A DNA stretch of 64,000 nt from Sporomusa acidovorans (GCF_900101845.1 NZ_FNAM01000019.1:1-64000); one strand, 5' to 3'; positions 27,192 to 36,922 are shown, counted from the first letter of the stretch. Translations and numbers: made by a program. Notes: generated from the sequence alone by a model not told the origin.

Positions 27192-27992
27192 CTAATTGTA
27201 AACAATATCAATATGGGATTCTCTGGCAATATCACGTGCTAGCGGCGTGACCAAAGTACCTTGCTCTATCTTAACGATTCCCGTGCCGCTCTGAGCGGCA
27301 CGCCTGACAGCTTCCGCATCAAGCACCTGTTTTTTCGCCGGCTTATCCAAAATAACCGGCAAATCACTGTTCGTTTCCTTGCGTAAAGCTTTTTTGGCCG
27401 CTGCCGCTAAAGAATCCACAGGCGTAAGCTCAATACCAAACGCCGCAATTTTCTTTAAGTTATTCTGCAATGCCTCACGCAAAGCCGGCGGCGTTTTGGT
27501 CATTTCTTTTTGTACCCGCCACCCATCCTGAGGATCTGCCGCATTTGCCGCCGCCAGTACGGGCTTGCCAAGCATCAGCGCCTGGATGATTAATGTACAA
27601 GCCATGGTATCAGACAGGGTATGCGCCAGTTTTGCCGCTGTATTTTGGGTTAATACCGGCACCAGTACGATATCGGCAGCCCGCAGGTATTTTCCCGGAT
27701 AGGGGGACTGAGATGTAATAATGGGAATATCACTACCCAGTTTTTCCTTGATCCAGTTTTCCCCGACGATGGTTTCCGCCGCTTGTGAAAGAACGACAGT
27801 AAGTTTCGTACCGATAGCCTGCAAAGCTTTTAGCTCCTCCAGACTTGTTTCCAGCCCAATGCTTCCACCCGTGAAAATAGCCAGCGCTGTATAGAGCGGC
27901 GCTGCTGTCTGTAGTGGCTTTTCACCCTGTGCCGACCCCAGACGGCGCATTACCTCGGCGGTAACTAACTCCACAAGTTTTTCATTGTCCAC
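27192..27992 (-). CDS. PduM-position flavoprotein-like microcompartment protein
   Basis: 266 residues. Residues 1-19 (MDNEKLVELVTAEVMRRLG) look like an encapsulation helix. The central 45-190 region resembles a flavoprotein fold (TALAIFTGGSIGLETSLEEL, ADIVLVPVLTQNTAAKL). The C-terminus GTLVTPLARDIARESHIDI resembles the end of PduM. It occupies the pduL-pduM-pduN slot. PduM is a structural protein needed for compartment assembly, but the flavoprotein-like body is not part of Salmonella PduM. Flavin binding is inferred. Confidence 0.7.
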   Translation of the reverse strand: MDNEKLVELVTAEVMRRLGSAQGEKPLQTAAPLYTALAIFTGGSIGLETSLEELKALQAIGTKLTVVLSQAAETIVGENWIKEKLGSDIPIITSQSPYPGKYLRAADIVLVPVLTQNTAAKLAHTLSDTMACTLIIQALMLGKPVLAAANAADPQDGWRVQKEMTKTPPALREALQNNLKKIAAFGIELTPVDSLAAAAKKALRKETNSDLPVILDKPAKKQVLDAEAVRRAAQSGTGIVKIEQGTLVTPLARDIARESHIDIVYN

Positions 27993-27993
27993 A

Positions 27994-28656
27994 TTAATTC
28001 TCCCCCACTGACACTAACGTGACTTTGTCACCATTACGCAGTTCGGCGGCATTGGCTTCGTCGGTGTCAATATGAAATTCCAAACGGAAGTTGGGACTTA
28101 CCCGGATAAGTACATTGCAATAGGTTCCGCCTCTAGGGCCGCCAACCTGAACAGTGACGCGGTCACCGTCAGCTACGTTAAACCGCCGGGCGTCATTCTC
28201 TTCCATATGAATATGACGGGCTGCACAAATCACGCCTTCCTTTAGCGTGATTGCTCCTTTGGGTCCCGCAACGACAATACCGGGGGACCCTTGAATATTG
28301 CCGGAATCCCGCAGCGGCGGCACTACGCCCAGACTGAAACCGTCCGTACGGGAAATCTCAACCTGAGTAAACTTACGTACAGGCCCTAATACCCTAACAT
28401 TACGCATGACACCCTTGGGACCTACCAGGGTAACGGTTTCCTTAGCCGCAAATTCATTGATCTGCTTTAAGTCTTTCTCTTTTGTAAGGGTATAACCGCT
28501 GCCAAACAAAACTTCGATGTGCTCGGCCGAGAGGTGGATGTGACGGTTGGATACGCCAACAGGAATACCTTGCTCTGTCTTTGCCGCCTGATTCAGTTCA
28601 GGCAGGGCAGCCACGACCTGGCTTACAATCTGCTCCAGAAGTTTTTGATCCATCAT
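27994..28656 (-). CDS. pduL: PduL, phosphate propanoyltransferase
   Basis: 220 residues. The N-terminal helix MDQKLLEQIVSQVVAALPEL is the encapsulation signal. The catalytic domain has zinc-ligand histidines in VSNRHIHLSAEHI and CAARHIHMEENDA. PduL turns propionyl-CoA and phosphate into propionyl-phosphate, recycling CoA inside the shell. No propionate kinase (PduW) was found in the window. Confidence 0.95.
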   Translation of the reverse strand: MMDQKLLEQIVSQVVAALPELNQAAKTEQGIPVGVSNRHIHLSAEHIEVLFGSGYTLTKEKDLKQINEFAAKETVTLVGPKGVMRNVRVLGPVRKFTQVEISRTDGFSLGVVPPLRDSGNIQGSPGIVVAGPKGAITLKEGVICAARHIHMEENDARRFNVADGDRVTVQVGGPRGGTYCNVLIRVSPNFRLEFHIDTDEANAAELRNGDKVTLVSVGEN

Positions 28657-28779
28657 CTCACCCCGTTATTACCAATAATATAGGTTCCTCAAGAAAAGCG
28701 GAGATTGCCACGCGAGTGCCCGCAATCAGCCTGTTTTCAGGTCATTGCCAGGGATGGCGGCAATCCCGCTTTCATCTAT
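28657..28779 (-). other. Gap inside the pdu operon
   Basis: The largest spacing in the operon core, 123 bases, between a shell gene and pduL. It contains a weak stem GATTGC/GCAATC and the pduL ribosome site GGGGTGAG. It could be a processing or attenuation site; no gene is present. Confidence 0.35.
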
Positions 28780-29058
28780 TTACTCCGACTTGGGAAGAAT
28801 CTTTTCAATATCTGTATGAGGCCGGGGAATCACGTGCACCGAAATCAGCTCGCCCACTCTTTGGGCCGCCGCGGCACCGCTGTCGGTAGCCGCCTTGACG
28901 GCTCCCACATCACCGCGTACCATAACAGTGACTAATCCTGACCCAATTTTCTCATAGCCAACTAGAGCTACGTTAGCAGCCTTGACCATAGCATCAGCAG
29001 CTTCAATCGCACCGACCAGTCCTTTGGTTTCAACCATTCCTAATGCCTCTCCGCGCAT
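28780..29058 (-). CDS. PduJ/PduA-type hexameric BMC shell protein
   Basis: 92 residues from the ATG at 29058, nine bases after AGGAGG; an ATG at 29067 abuts the ribosome site. It is a single BMC domain: [20 protein letters not shown], then the pore loop [20 protein letters not shown]. It is nearly identical to PduA at 35667-35942. Its position beside a PduK-like gene suggests PduJ, a major facet protein. Confidence 0.93.
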   Translation of the reverse strand: MRGEALGMVETKGLVGAIEAADAMVKAANVALVGYEKIGSGLVTVMVRGDVGAVKAATDSGAAAAQRVGELISVHVIPRPHTDIEKILPKSE

Positions 29059-29059
29059 A

Positions 29060-29635
29060 CTATTCATCCTCCTTGTTTTTATCGTAATGAATGCAAGTCA
29101 CCCTGGGATCGCCTTTTTTTCTTGGACAAGCAGGGTCGCCACACAGATTGCAAACGTCAGCCGAATTGCCGGCAACAACCGGTTTTTCATCTGCTGCTTC
29201 GCTTACCGGTTCAATGACCGTAGTTTCCGCCGTTGCCGTTATATCCGCAGTCTCCGGCTCAGGTGGAATAATCATCACCGCTTCACTCGGAACCGCCGGT
29301 TCAACCGCGGGCTGAACAGCTGCTGCTACAGCCCCCTCCGGCTTGTGGCCTACTGTTTCCTTAGTAAGTAAAATTTTGCCCAATGTATTATGTGGGCGCG
29401 GTATGACATGTTTGGCAAACACTTTATTTATTTTGGCAGCCGCCGCCGCGCCGGCATCAACTGCCGCCTTGACAGCACCGACATCGCCGCAAACTTTAAT
29501 AACAACCAAGCCGCCGCCTCTGGCAAGCTCATAACCGATTAATTCAACATTAGCCGCCTTGACGGCAGCGTCGGCCGCTTCTACACCGGCAGCCAGGCCA
29601 ACTACCTCAATCAGACCTAAGGCGTTTTTGACCAT
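29060..29635 (-). CDS. PduK-like BMC shell protein with C-terminal Cys motif
   Basis: 191 residues. A BMC domain (1-90, [20 protein letters not shown]) is followed by a variable Ala/Pro/Glu-rich linker (90-160). The last 30 residues carry [15 protein letters not shown] and a further Cys-His pair, suggesting a zinc or Fe-S site. PduK of Salmonella has the same layout. The function of the tail is unknown; redox sensing or metal binding is inferred. It overlaps both neighbours by a few bases. Confidence 0.85.
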   Translation of the reverse strand: MVKNALGLIEVVGLAAGVEAADAAVKAANVELIGYELARGGGLVVIKVCGDVGAVKAAVDAGAAAAAKINKVFAKHVIPRPHNTLGKILLTKETVGHKPEGAVAAAVQPAVEPAVPSEAVMIIPPEPETADITATAETTVIEPVSEAADEKPVVAGNSADVCNLCGDPACPRKKGDPRVTCIHYDKNKEDE

Positions 29636-30114
29636 GTATTCACCCCCCCATGGCCTTGAGCACTTTCCTGTAATACTTTAAGGACAATCTCACGGACACT
29701 CGCATATAGTTGAGACATTTGATCAGCCGCAACAGCTGTTTCCTCTTTTGTGTTTTCTTTAAAAGGCAGCCCTTTCACCAACCGGGCGGCATTATAGCCA
29801 AACCGGCGCCACGCGCGAGCGGTGCCTTCCCCTTCAAGCACAAACAGCGGCTGGTTTTCAGGCAATTTATGATAATGAATACACATGCCCGCAGGACCGA
29901 TTCCCACCCCCACGCCAAGTGGCGAAACTTGGGCGCCTTGATAGGCAAGAACCACAACATTGTTGTTTTCTGCAGTCAACAGCGCGTAAGGTACCCCTTC
30001 TTCCTCCATGCCTGCCTGAAGCTCACGTAATTTATTCTCACAGCCCGGATGCGGATAACTGTAAATCATTATGCTGGGTTTATTGGGTATTTGTTCTGAC
30101 TGCATAATGCTCAC
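29617..30114 (-). CDS. pduH: PduH, diol dehydratase reactivase small subunit
   Basis: 165 residues. The N-terminal core [18 protein letters not shown] and [22 protein letters not shown] match the DhaG/PduH/DdrB fold, which resembles the dehydratase beta-subunit. A C-terminal helical tail (residues 115-165) is longer than in some homologues. With PduG it releases damaged cobalamin from the dehydratase in an ATP-dependent cycle. Overlaps pduG by four bases. Confidence 0.9.
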   Translation of the reverse strand: MSIMQSEQIPNKPSIMIYSYPHPGCENKLRELQAGMEEEGVPYALLTAENNNVVVLAYQGAQVSPLGVGVGIGPAGMCIHYHKLPENQPLFVLEGEGTARAWRRFGYNAARLVKGLPFKENTKEETAVAADQMSQLYASVREIVLKVLQESAQGHGGVNTWSKTP

Positions 30115-31937
30115 GCCCCGCTATCAAGATAGGATAGAACCAAACCTGTTGCAACAGCATTTCTTGGTCCTTCACTGCCGCGGATATTGCCGCGTCCGCA
30201 AACAATTCCATATTCAGCCAGTGCATCTGTCACCATATCCCCTACTTCGAAATCCATCGCTGAACCGCCGACCAGCACGACAAACTCAATATGCCGGATA
30301 TTGCCGGTAGGGGCGACCCGCTTCAGTGAGCGGAGTGCATTGGTGACAAAAACACGCCTTTTGGCTTCCCGCCGTACCTGCCGGATTCTGTCAAGGGCAT
30401 GATCAAAAGGTATGGGAACCATACCGTCCTCCTTTAAAATAACTACCCGGGCAAATACATGCGGCGGCAAATGATTTTCATAAAATTTTACTGTACCGTC
30501 TTCCAGTCTGACATGATACAGGCTTTCCACCTTGGCCAGCGGATATTTTTTTATATCCTCGGCTAAATCAAAGTCATTAAGCCCTAATTCGGAATTAATC
30601 AGCATGGTGACCATATCGCCGGCACCACCCAAATGAATCGAATGGATCCGGCCATCGCGGGTGATGATAGCGGCATCGGTTGAACCGCCCCCCATATCGA
30701 GAATTGCCAGCGGCTTATCGGTGCCGGGAGTTGTTAACGCCCCGCGAATGGCCATATTGGCTTCCACCCCGGCAATCACCACATCTGCCTTTAATTCTTC
30801 CTTGAGCTTGTTGGCAATTTGTTCCATCGGCAATCTGCTGGTTTTAACCATAGCGGCCAACGCCACTGCCCCTTCCAGGGCGAACTCGCCGGCCAGCCCG
30901 CCTTGTACCTTTTGCGGTACGAAAGTATCAACGGCCAGTATGTCCTGGATCTTCATCTCAGCTACCGGCTGCGCGGTAAGTTCCGCCATAACCTGGCGCA
31001 CTCTTTCCAGCATGCCGTTGACATTGGTGCCGGCTTCTCCCTGGACATCCGTTATCGGCTGAACACGTTCCACCGCTTCCATAATGGCATCTGAGCCCGC
31101 CTCGATATCCATATCGGCTTTGCCCTTTTGCCCGATTATGGTGATAAAACCGGCGGGAATAGACCGTGCTTTTACATCTCCCTGGGGTGTACGGACAACC
31201 ACTGCCGAGCGATTGCCAATCAAAGCTCTGGCGATCGGGACAACCATTTTTGTTTCGTCAGACGTTAGACCGAAGACGGTAGCAATGCCATAGGGATTTG
31301 ATAAGGTTTTGATGGTCTGTCCGGCCTCCGCAACTTCAACGGCAGCAAGCATACCTACCGGAACCTTTTCAATTAATGTTACTTCATCAACAACAGGTAT
31401 TGGCTGCTCCAGTCTGTTGGCAATCAGCACCGCATCATCCTGCCGTGCGATTGCCCCCTGTACGGCCACGCCTCTACTAACGGCAGCGTTAATGGCGCGG
31501 GCCGCATCCTCAAAATCAATGCCTTGGGGAATTAAACAGATGACTTTTTGACCCGGATAAACGGTAGCAAGGTCGCTGAAACGGATGGTTGTGCCTACTC
31601 CTAAGCCAATTCCTCCCGGTGTGGAAGGGTTATGCCCAATCATGGTGGATTCGGTAATAATGGTTTCCGTAATGGTCTCCATGGCCAAATCACCAATAAC
31701 CGGCGTTGCCTCATTCAGCCGTATTTGGCCGATCTCTTCTACGTGCAAACCCGCTATTGCTGCCGCCTCCTTCAAGGCGTTCATGATGCCCGGCACATTG
31801 GCCAACGTTCCCTTGATACCTGTTGTTTTGGTAATACTACTTGCTAAATACTTTTTTATTTGGCTCGTAGAATCGATCTCGGCCAAACAAACTTCAGTTG
31901 TGGAGTTACCAATATCCACGCCTGCAACGATAGGCAT
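30111..31937 (-). CDS. pduG: PduG, diol dehydratase reactivase large subunit
   Basis: 608 residues from the ATG at 31937, following GGTGGGAG; the length equals the family norm. It has an actin/Hsp70-like ATPase fold: VAGVDIGNSTTEVCLAE (phosphate 1 loop) and AILDMGGGSTDAAII (phosphate 2 loop). A swivelling domain between them binds PduH. It is a chaperone that swaps inactive cobalamin for intact coenzyme B12. Confidence 0.96.
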   Translation of the reverse strand: MPIVAGVDIGNSTTEVCLAEIDSTSQIKKYLASSITKTTGIKGTLANVPGIMNALKEAAAIAGLHVEEIGQIRLNEATPVIGDLAMETITETIITESTMIGHNPSTPGGIGLGVGTTIRFSDLATVYPGQKVICLIPQGIDFEDAARAINAAVSRGVAVQGAIARQDDAVLIANRLEQPIPVVDEVTLIEKVPVGMLAAVEVAEAGQTIKTLSNPYGIATVFGLTSDETKMVVPIARALIGNRSAVVVRTPQGDVKARSIPAGFITIIGQKGKADMDIEAGSDAIMEAVERVQPITDVQGEAGTNVNGMLERVRQVMAELTAQPVAEMKIQDILAVDTFVPQKVQGGLAGEFALEGAVALAAMVKTSRLPMEQIANKLKEELKADVVIAGVEANMAIRGALTTPGTDKPLAILDMGGGSTDAAIITRDGRIHSIHLGGAGDMVTMLINSELGLNDFDLAEDIKKYPLAKVESLYHVRLEDGTVKFYENHLPPHVFARVVILKEDGMVPIPFDHALDRIRQVRREAKRRVFVTNALRSLKRVAPTGNIRHIEFVVLVGGSAMDFEVGDMVTDALAEYGIVCGRGNIRGSEGPRNAVATGLVLSYLDSGA

Positions 31938-31950
31938 GAGAGCTCCCACC

Positions 31951-32475
31951 TTAATCCGCTCTGAGACGGTTCCGGCGCTCGTAAACTTCTGCGGCCTCTC
32001 TCACGAAAGCGGCGTTAATTTTTGCGTTATATTTGCTTTCCAGTTCATCGGCAATCGCAAACAGCTCTGGTTTAGTGGAACGATAGGGACGCATGGCATT
32101 ATAAATTTCCAGGACGCGATCGTCGGGAATGGCCACAAGTTCGGCAGCCCGGCGAAGATTGTTGGCAAACTGATATCTGCCCACACCGTCAGCAATTTCC
32201 GCCTGCATTTTGAGGGTATCCGGGGTGATGCGGACATCCTCGGATTTTACCTCGCCATTCATGATTTTATCCAGGGTAATATCGGCAAGTGTTTTACCGC
32301 TAGGAGTTTTTAAGAGTTCCGGACGCTTGCTGGCCAAGGGATAGTCGCGTTCCGGACAAAGGCCTGCACTTTTGGAAGATTGACAGGTAGTTGCCGGCGC
32401 GGCGGCCTGCGGAGCACCGGCCATGGATTTTAATACTTCACGCACGATATCTTCTAACATTTTATTATCTGACAT
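31951..32475 (-). CDS. pduE: PduE, diol dehydratase small (gamma) subunit
   Basis: 174 residues. An N-terminal amphipathic helix (KMLEDIVREVLKSMAG) and an Ala/Pro linker precede the gamma-subunit core, with DYPLASKRPELLKTPSGK and LRRAAELVAIPDDRVLEIYN. It is part of the alpha2-beta2-gamma2 B12-dependent dehydratase that converts 1,2-propanediol to propionaldehyde, or glycerol to 3-hydroxypropionaldehyde. Confidence 0.95.
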   Translation of the reverse strand: MSDNKMLEDIVREVLKSMAGAPQAAAPATTCQSSKSAGLCPERDYPLASKRPELLKTPSGKTLADITLDKIMNGEVKSEDVRITPDTLKMQAEIADGVGRYQFANNLRRAAELVAIPDDRVLEIYNAMRPYRSTKPELFAIADELESKYNAKINAAFVREAAEVYERRNRLRAD

Positions 32476-32491
32476 TTATCTTCACCTCCGC

Positions 32492-33136
32492 CTAGTTAAA
32501 CTGTACGTCGAGTTCAACCGGTTTGGCACCGGGAACAACGTGCTCGGTTTCTTTAATATGAAGGACGGCTGCCTTGGCCTGATATTTCGGCCGCGCCATC
32601 TGGTCGTTTTTGGTCGGAACCGGCACAGGCGATTGCCCCTTGGCGTATTGACCGGCATTTTTCCCGATTTGGCGGAAAGCCTCAAGATCCAGTAGCGGCG
32701 CTTGTGGGAAAAGTTCAAGATTGCTAAGCGGCGGCAAATCTTTTTGATGAATAACGGTTGTCCCTTTGGATTGAATGCCGATAGCAATACCTGAACCGCT
32801 AAGCTTTGTCGCGTCATGAGCGACAAAGGCCACGTCCGAAGTTCTAAGAACGCGAATAATTCTGGCCTTTACGCCTTCCTCTTCGATACCGGCGATTATT
32901 TCACGCAATACATCACTATGCGGGATATTGACAATCGTTTTATTCTGGTATTTGCCAAAAGCCGGCGCCAGCGCAATAATCACTTCATCATTTCTGGTTC
33001 CTGGGCGGGCCTCCCCTTTTTCCACCAGGGTCATGGAACGTCCGGTGGCCACAGCTGGTTTCGGCGCTTCAGGCTGCGCCATGCCGGCGAGAACTTGCCC
33101 AACTATTTCCCGAATCAATTGTTCGTTAATTTCCAT
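32492..33136 (-). CDS. pduD: PduD, diol dehydratase medium (beta) subunit
   Basis: 214 residues from the ATG at 33136, well spaced from GAGGTGG; an ATG two codons earlier is possible. The N-terminal helix [20 protein letters not shown] is the encapsulation signal known for PduD. The cobalamin-facing part includes [20 protein letters not shown], which lies against the B12 lower face. It sits between pduC and pduE. Confidence 0.95.
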   Translation of the reverse strand: MEINEQLIREIVGQVLAGMAQPEAPKPAVATGRSMTLVEKGEARPGTRNDEVIIALAPAFGKYQNKTIVNIPHSDVLREIIAGIEEEGVKARIIRVLRTSDVAFVAHDATKLSGSGIAIGIQSKGTTVIHQKDLPPLSNLELFPQAPLLDLEAFRQIGKNAGQYAKGQSPVPVPTKNDQMARPKYQAKAAVLHIKETEHVVPGAKPVELDVQFN

Positions 33137-33157
33137 TTCCATCCACCTCTCTTTAGA

Positions 33158-34828
33158 TCACACGTCAAAATCAGACGGTTTAATGGCCTGGCGTATGTCT
33201 TTAATTTCATCCCAACGTTCTTTGCTGAGGCGATAGCCTGTTCCCGGTCCAGCGTAGTCGTTCTTATTGTTTACGGCGCTGATAACGTTAAGATGTTTGT
33301 CAAGAATAGCCGAGGTATGGAGATAATCACCGGAAATACGTTGTTTGAGAATACCCAGTACATTTTCAGCGACATCGCCGAAGCCGTTTTTAGCCAGCGC
33401 TCTTACGATATCCACACCGGTAACGCCGCGTTTCATCATATCGCCGGCAGCCTTCAGGTCTTCCACAACATTCCGCTTAATAATTTCTTTGGTGCCATGG
33501 CAATACGTGACTGCTTCCACTTCCTCATCGGTAATTGCCGGGAAACCGAACTCTTTGAATACTGCCTGAATGGCCTTGGCCGCCTTATTGCGTATGGCAA
33601 TTACCTCTTCTTCAGATGCCGGTTTGAGGCCGCCGTCAACCATAAGATCACGCTGGATAATATTCCAGTCATCATAATCGTCAATGTCCCAGTTGGAACC
33701 GGCAAACATGTTATCATAATTTGGCGTCGCGCTGTAACCTGAGCAAATAAAATCAGTTCCCGGCAGCATTTGCATCAGGGTACGGGCGGTACGACGAATA
33801 TCGGAGTGGGTAAAGGTCTGGTCGTTACTGGAGGCTACTTCGAGGTCAAGCATCGCAGCGGTCAGATTTTCACCAAGAATGGCGCGAATGCCGGAAGGCA
33901 CGGCAGCCGGTACGCCGACGCAGCTTACGGAACCGTTTTGCAGGCCCTGTACGCCGGCGCCGCGGGTCAGCATAATGCAGCGTACTTCCAGATACAGCAT
34001 GGATTTACCTTCGGCATAACCCATTTGGACTTCGGAACCGGTACCGGAAGTGAAACGCATTTTTAGACCGCGGGAAGCATAGGCCGAAGCCAGAAATGCC
34101 TTGGACCAGGGAGTATCGTCACCATCTACGAATACGTTTTCCGTACCGTATACCGAGATAGTTTCCGCATAGGCGGTGATGCCGCGCATGCCTAGCTGCA
34201 ATTCTGTGGCTTCTTCAAGCGAGCATTGGGTAAGTACGCCGCCGCGGCCTACCTGGGAGCCTACCAAAATGGACAAGGCGTTAAACGGGGCATAGCGGAC
34301 AACAGCTACTGTTGTTTCCATTTCATCGAAGCCACGCAATGCTGCTTCCGCGGCATCGGCGGCAATCAGTGCCGGATTATCCTGAGGATTGGTAACATGA
34401 GCTTGGTTGGAAGGACTCTTCCGGGCCCGCATTTTCTGGAGTGCCATCATCATTTCTACTACATTCATGGTGTTAAGTACGGCGACAATTTTCGCCGCCG
34501 TCAGGCCACGGAAAATTTTAACAAGCTCGTCACGCGATACATTAACGTCAACAAGCATTTTGGCAATCTCAGCATCGGACATAGCCATTGCTTTGTCGGC
34601 AACACTGGTATCAATGGCGTAGTCAGCAATAAATTGATCAATAAAGTCAAATTTACTGCGGGGAATGCCATCCATTTCCACGATTTTTCCGTTTTCAATC
34701 TTTATGCTGGGTTTAGGATCGTTGGGACTGCCCATAGCGATTAAACCAACTTCCGGCCATTCAACGACGAAACCATCCTGGTTTACAGGGCGGGCTTCCA
34801 ACACCTCAAAACGTTTTGATCTTTTCAT
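33158..34828 (-). CDS. pduC: PduC, B12-dependent diol dehydratase large (alpha) subunit
   Basis: 556 residues, close to the 554 of the Salmonella enzyme. It is the TIM-barrel catalytic subunit, which begins RSKRFEVLEARPVNQDGFV and contains MGSPNDPKPSIKIENGKIVE and MQMLPGTDFICSGYSA. It holds adenosylcobalamin and the substrate-linked metal ion. Glycerol and 1,2-propanediol dehydratases of this family are hard to separate by eye; the pdu-type neighbours favour propanediol. Confidence 0.97.
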   Translation of the reverse strand: MKRSKRFEVLEARPVNQDGFVVEWPEVGLIAMGSPNDPKPSIKIENGKIVEMDGIPRSKFDFIDQFIADYAIDTSVADKAMAMSDAEIAKMLVDVNVSRDELVKIFRGLTAAKIVAVLNTMNVVEMMMALQKMRARKSPSNQAHVTNPQDNPALIAADAAEAALRGFDEMETTVAVVRYAPFNALSILVGSQVGRGGVLTQCSLEEATELQLGMRGITAYAETISVYGTENVFVDGDDTPWSKAFLASAYASRGLKMRFTSGTGSEVQMGYAEGKSMLYLEVRCIMLTRGAGVQGLQNGSVSCVGVPAAVPSGIRAILGENLTAAMLDLEVASSNDQTFTHSDIRRTARTLMQMLPGTDFICSGYSATPNYDNMFAGSNWDIDDYDDWNIIQRDLMVDGGLKPASEEEVIAIRNKAAKAIQAVFKEFGFPAITDEEVEAVTYCHGTKEIIKRNVVEDLKAAGDMMKRGVTGVDIVRALAKNGFGDVAENVLGILKQRISGDYLHTSAILDKHLNVISAVNNKNDYAGPGTGYRLSKERWDEIKDIRQAIKPSDFDV

Positions 34829-34850
34829 CGCAAATTCACCCCTGTTTTTT

Positions 34851-35642
34851 TTAGATATATGGCGTTGTCGTGGACGAAGCCGGGCCCGCCATAGCTTCTA
34901 ATACCTTTTTACCTACGTTCTTGGCTGCAAGTACAGCCTGACGCACAGCGCCGGAATCACCGGTGATTTGGAGAATAACCTCGTTGGAATAGGACGTGCC
35001 GCCTGCCGGGCTGGCATAACCAACTGCCTCGACACTGGCGGTCTTTACGGCAGTATCGGCCATTAATACACCGATAGCGGCCGGAGCGCCTACGATCAGG
35101 CCAAACGCTTTGCCAATGGGCGCGCCAAACGCTTTGTTAATGGCGAAACTAGCGCGCGCCGTGTATTGAAGTTCGATATGGCCGGCATCGTTGCCATAGA
35201 CGTCGCCGAAGGTGCGGTTCAATTCTTTTAAGGCAACTTCAATAGCCCGCCGGGCGTCGGAAACTTCTTCCGCACCGAAAATAATCAAGCAGCCATGACC
35301 GGCGCCGCCTTTGGTATCGCGCGCCAGTTCGATGGTGACGATTTCCGTGTTCGTGGCTTTTACGGCTTCGTCGGCAGCCATGATGTGCGGGCCGGCACCG
35401 GTACGGCCGCCAAGAATACCAATCGAACGAAATTTCGGATCAAGTTTCATTTTTTCATGCAGCATCGGATCGACATTGGCAATAACCAAACCCACAGTGT
35501 CGCCAATGGCGGTACCAACAAATTCGGTAATTCCCGGGTTGCAGGCCGCCTTTTCGGCCTCCTGGGCGGGAGCGGCCGCAGTTTCTGTCTCCATCCGCTT
35601 CTTAATTTCGTCCATGACCTTTTCAATCAACTGGTCTTGCAT
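34851..35642 (-). CDS. pduB: PduB, tandem-BMC trimeric shell protein
   Basis: 263 residues. The N-terminal 20 residues (MQDQLIEKVMDEIKKRMETE) form the extension that tethers enzyme cargo to the shell. Two BMC-type domains follow: FVGTAIGDTVGLVIANVDP onward and GKAFGLIVGAPAAIGVLMAD onward. PduB is a major shell trimer with a gated pore for diol entry. A shorter PduB' from an internal start is usual, but I could not fix its start. Confidence 0.95.
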   Translation of the reverse strand: MQDQLIEKVMDEIKKRMETETAAAPAQEAEKAACNPGITEFVGTAIGDTVGLVIANVDPMLHEKMKLDPKFRSIGILGGRTGAGPHIMAADEAVKATNTEIVTIELARDTKGGAGHGCLIIFGAEEVSDARRAIEVALKELNRTFGDVYGNDAGHIELQYTARASFAINKAFGAPIGKAFGLIVGAPAAIGVLMADTAVKTASVEAVGYASPAGGTSYSNEVILQITGDSGAVRQAVLAAKNVGKKVLEAMAGPASSTTTPYI

Positions 35643-35666
35643 ATAATTACACCTCCAAAATTATGG

Positions 35667-35942
35667 CTATTTAACAGTAGGAAGAATTTTTTCAACATCG
35701 GTGTGGGGACGAGGAATTACGTGGACAGATACCACTTCTCCTACATTTCTGGCGGCGGCGGCACCTGCATCAACAGCTGCTTTGGTAGCACCAACGTCAC
35801 CCCTTACCATCACGGTAACCAAGCCAGACCCGATTTTTTCATAGCCTATCAGAATAACATTCGCGGCTTTTACCATAGCATCGGCAGCTTCAATAGCACC
35901 TACCAGTCCTTTTGTTTCAATCATACCTAACGCTTCGCTCAC
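35667..35942 (-). CDS. pduA: PduA, hexameric BMC shell protein
   Basis: 91 residues in one BMC domain: [20 protein letters not shown] and [20 protein letters not shown]. It is the main facet protein, with the central pore that lets propanediol in and retains aldehyde. Its close paralogue is at 28780-29058. A good AGGAGG lies upstream. Confidence 0.95.
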   Translation of the reverse strand: MSEALGMIETKGLVGAIEAADAMVKAANVILIGYEKIGSGLVTVMVRGDVGATKAAVDAGAAAARNVGEVVSVHVIPRPHTDVEKILPTVK

Positions 35943-35945
35943 AAT

Positions 35946-36377
35946 TTACACCTCCTTTCGTGCGAGATATTCTGTTAATTTCTCCAAACCCGCCCCCGTG
36001 TGAGCGGAAACATAGAAGAAAGGTTCTTGTATGCCCGCTTGCAGGAGACGCAGCCTGGCGTTTTCCTGGTCAGCGCCAGGGGCATCTATTTTGGTAACTA
36101 CTCCCACTACCGGCCGCGGAAACATAGCGGCAAATCCGGGTGGAAGTGTGATCCGGCGATCGGTGGCATCCTGAATCATGAGAACCAGCTTCGCGCTTGT
36201 GGCCGTTACGGCTAATGCCGAATAAAAGCGCGGCATTTGCGCGTATTCGCCCGGTGTATCAATGGCTCCGTCGGTAAAGCAGATGCTGGATGTTTTTTCC
36301 GCCTTGCGGCAATCGTTATGAATCGCATTAATGAGTGATGTTTTGCCCGCGCCTACGGGCCCGACCAGCATAATCAT
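35946..36377 (-). CDS. pduV: PduV/EutP-type small GTPase
   Basis: 143 residues. The P-loop is GPVGAGKTSLINAI and the guanine-specificity motif is VTKIDAPG, with VSAHTG as G5. PduV-like Ras-type GTPases associate with the compartment, and PduV of Salmonella binds the outer surface. It is transcribed between pduU and pduA, unlike the promoter-distal Salmonella position. Confidence 0.9.
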   Translation of the reverse strand: MIMLVGPVGAGKTSLINAIHNDCRKAEKTSSICFTDGAIDTPGEYAQMPRFYSALAVTATSAKLVLMIQDATDRRITLPPGFAAMFPRPVVGVVTKIDAPGADQENARLRLLQAGIQEPFFYVSAHTGAGLEKLTEYLARKEV

Positions 36378-36380
36378 CCG

Positions 36381-36749
36381 CTATGACCTTGTCAGTTTTG
36401 TTGCCGAAAACCCAAGTCCCTCGGCCAACAGGTTAACCACTTGTTTGAGGGCTGCCTCAACAGCCGAAACCGTGCCGGTAATTACCACAGAACCGGTAAA
36501 GCGATCCATAAAACCGATTTGTACGGCTGCCGTTTTTGTTGCCGTATCCGCTGCAATAATCGCTGCTTCGCAGGGAGTGATGGTTAGGATACCAATCGCT
36601 CCTGAATTCAAAATACCCAGTCTTTCACACAACTCTTTTTTGGGATTAGCAATAAGATGAGCTAATGTCACCTGTTTGCCTGGTACATATTCCTGGACCA
36701 CTCTCGGTTTTTCTTGGAGCATGACCCTACCTCGCAATTCTGTTGTCAT
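36381..36749 (-). CDS. pduU: PduU/EutS-type circularly permuted BMC shell protein
   Basis: 122 residues. The strand [20 protein letters not shown] is the diagnostic N-terminal beta-barrel segment of PduU/EutS hexamers, followed by [20 protein letters not shown]. The ATG at 36749 follows GAGGAA. PduU occludes one face of its pore and is thought to bind PduV, encoded four bases downstream. Confidence 0.93.
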   Translation of the reverse strand: MTTELRGRVMLQEKPRVVQEYVPGKQVTLAHLIANPKKELCERLGILNSGAIGILTITPCEAAIIAADTATKTAAVQIGFMDRFTGSVVITGTVSAVEAALKQVVNLLAEGLGFSATKLTRS

Positions 36750-36922
36750 TTCAATTCCTCATAATAATTAGATTTTTTCGTATCTTTACCTTGAGATGAA
36801 CTTGCGTTACCACAGGACATATTTGCGAGGTTCCATAATCGAATAGTTTTTAGGCATATTGGCGGTTTCAAACCATATAGGACTTATTTGTTCGATTTTA
36901 TTGTTTTTGCGAATCAAAACAA
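36750..36922 (-). promoter_or_regulatory. Leader and expected promoter region of the pdu operon
   Basis: About 170 bases between the regulator terminator and pduU. A weak TTGAAA element is visible, but I cannot place a convincing -10. The response regulator encoded just upstream is the likely activator here. Confidence 0.4.
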
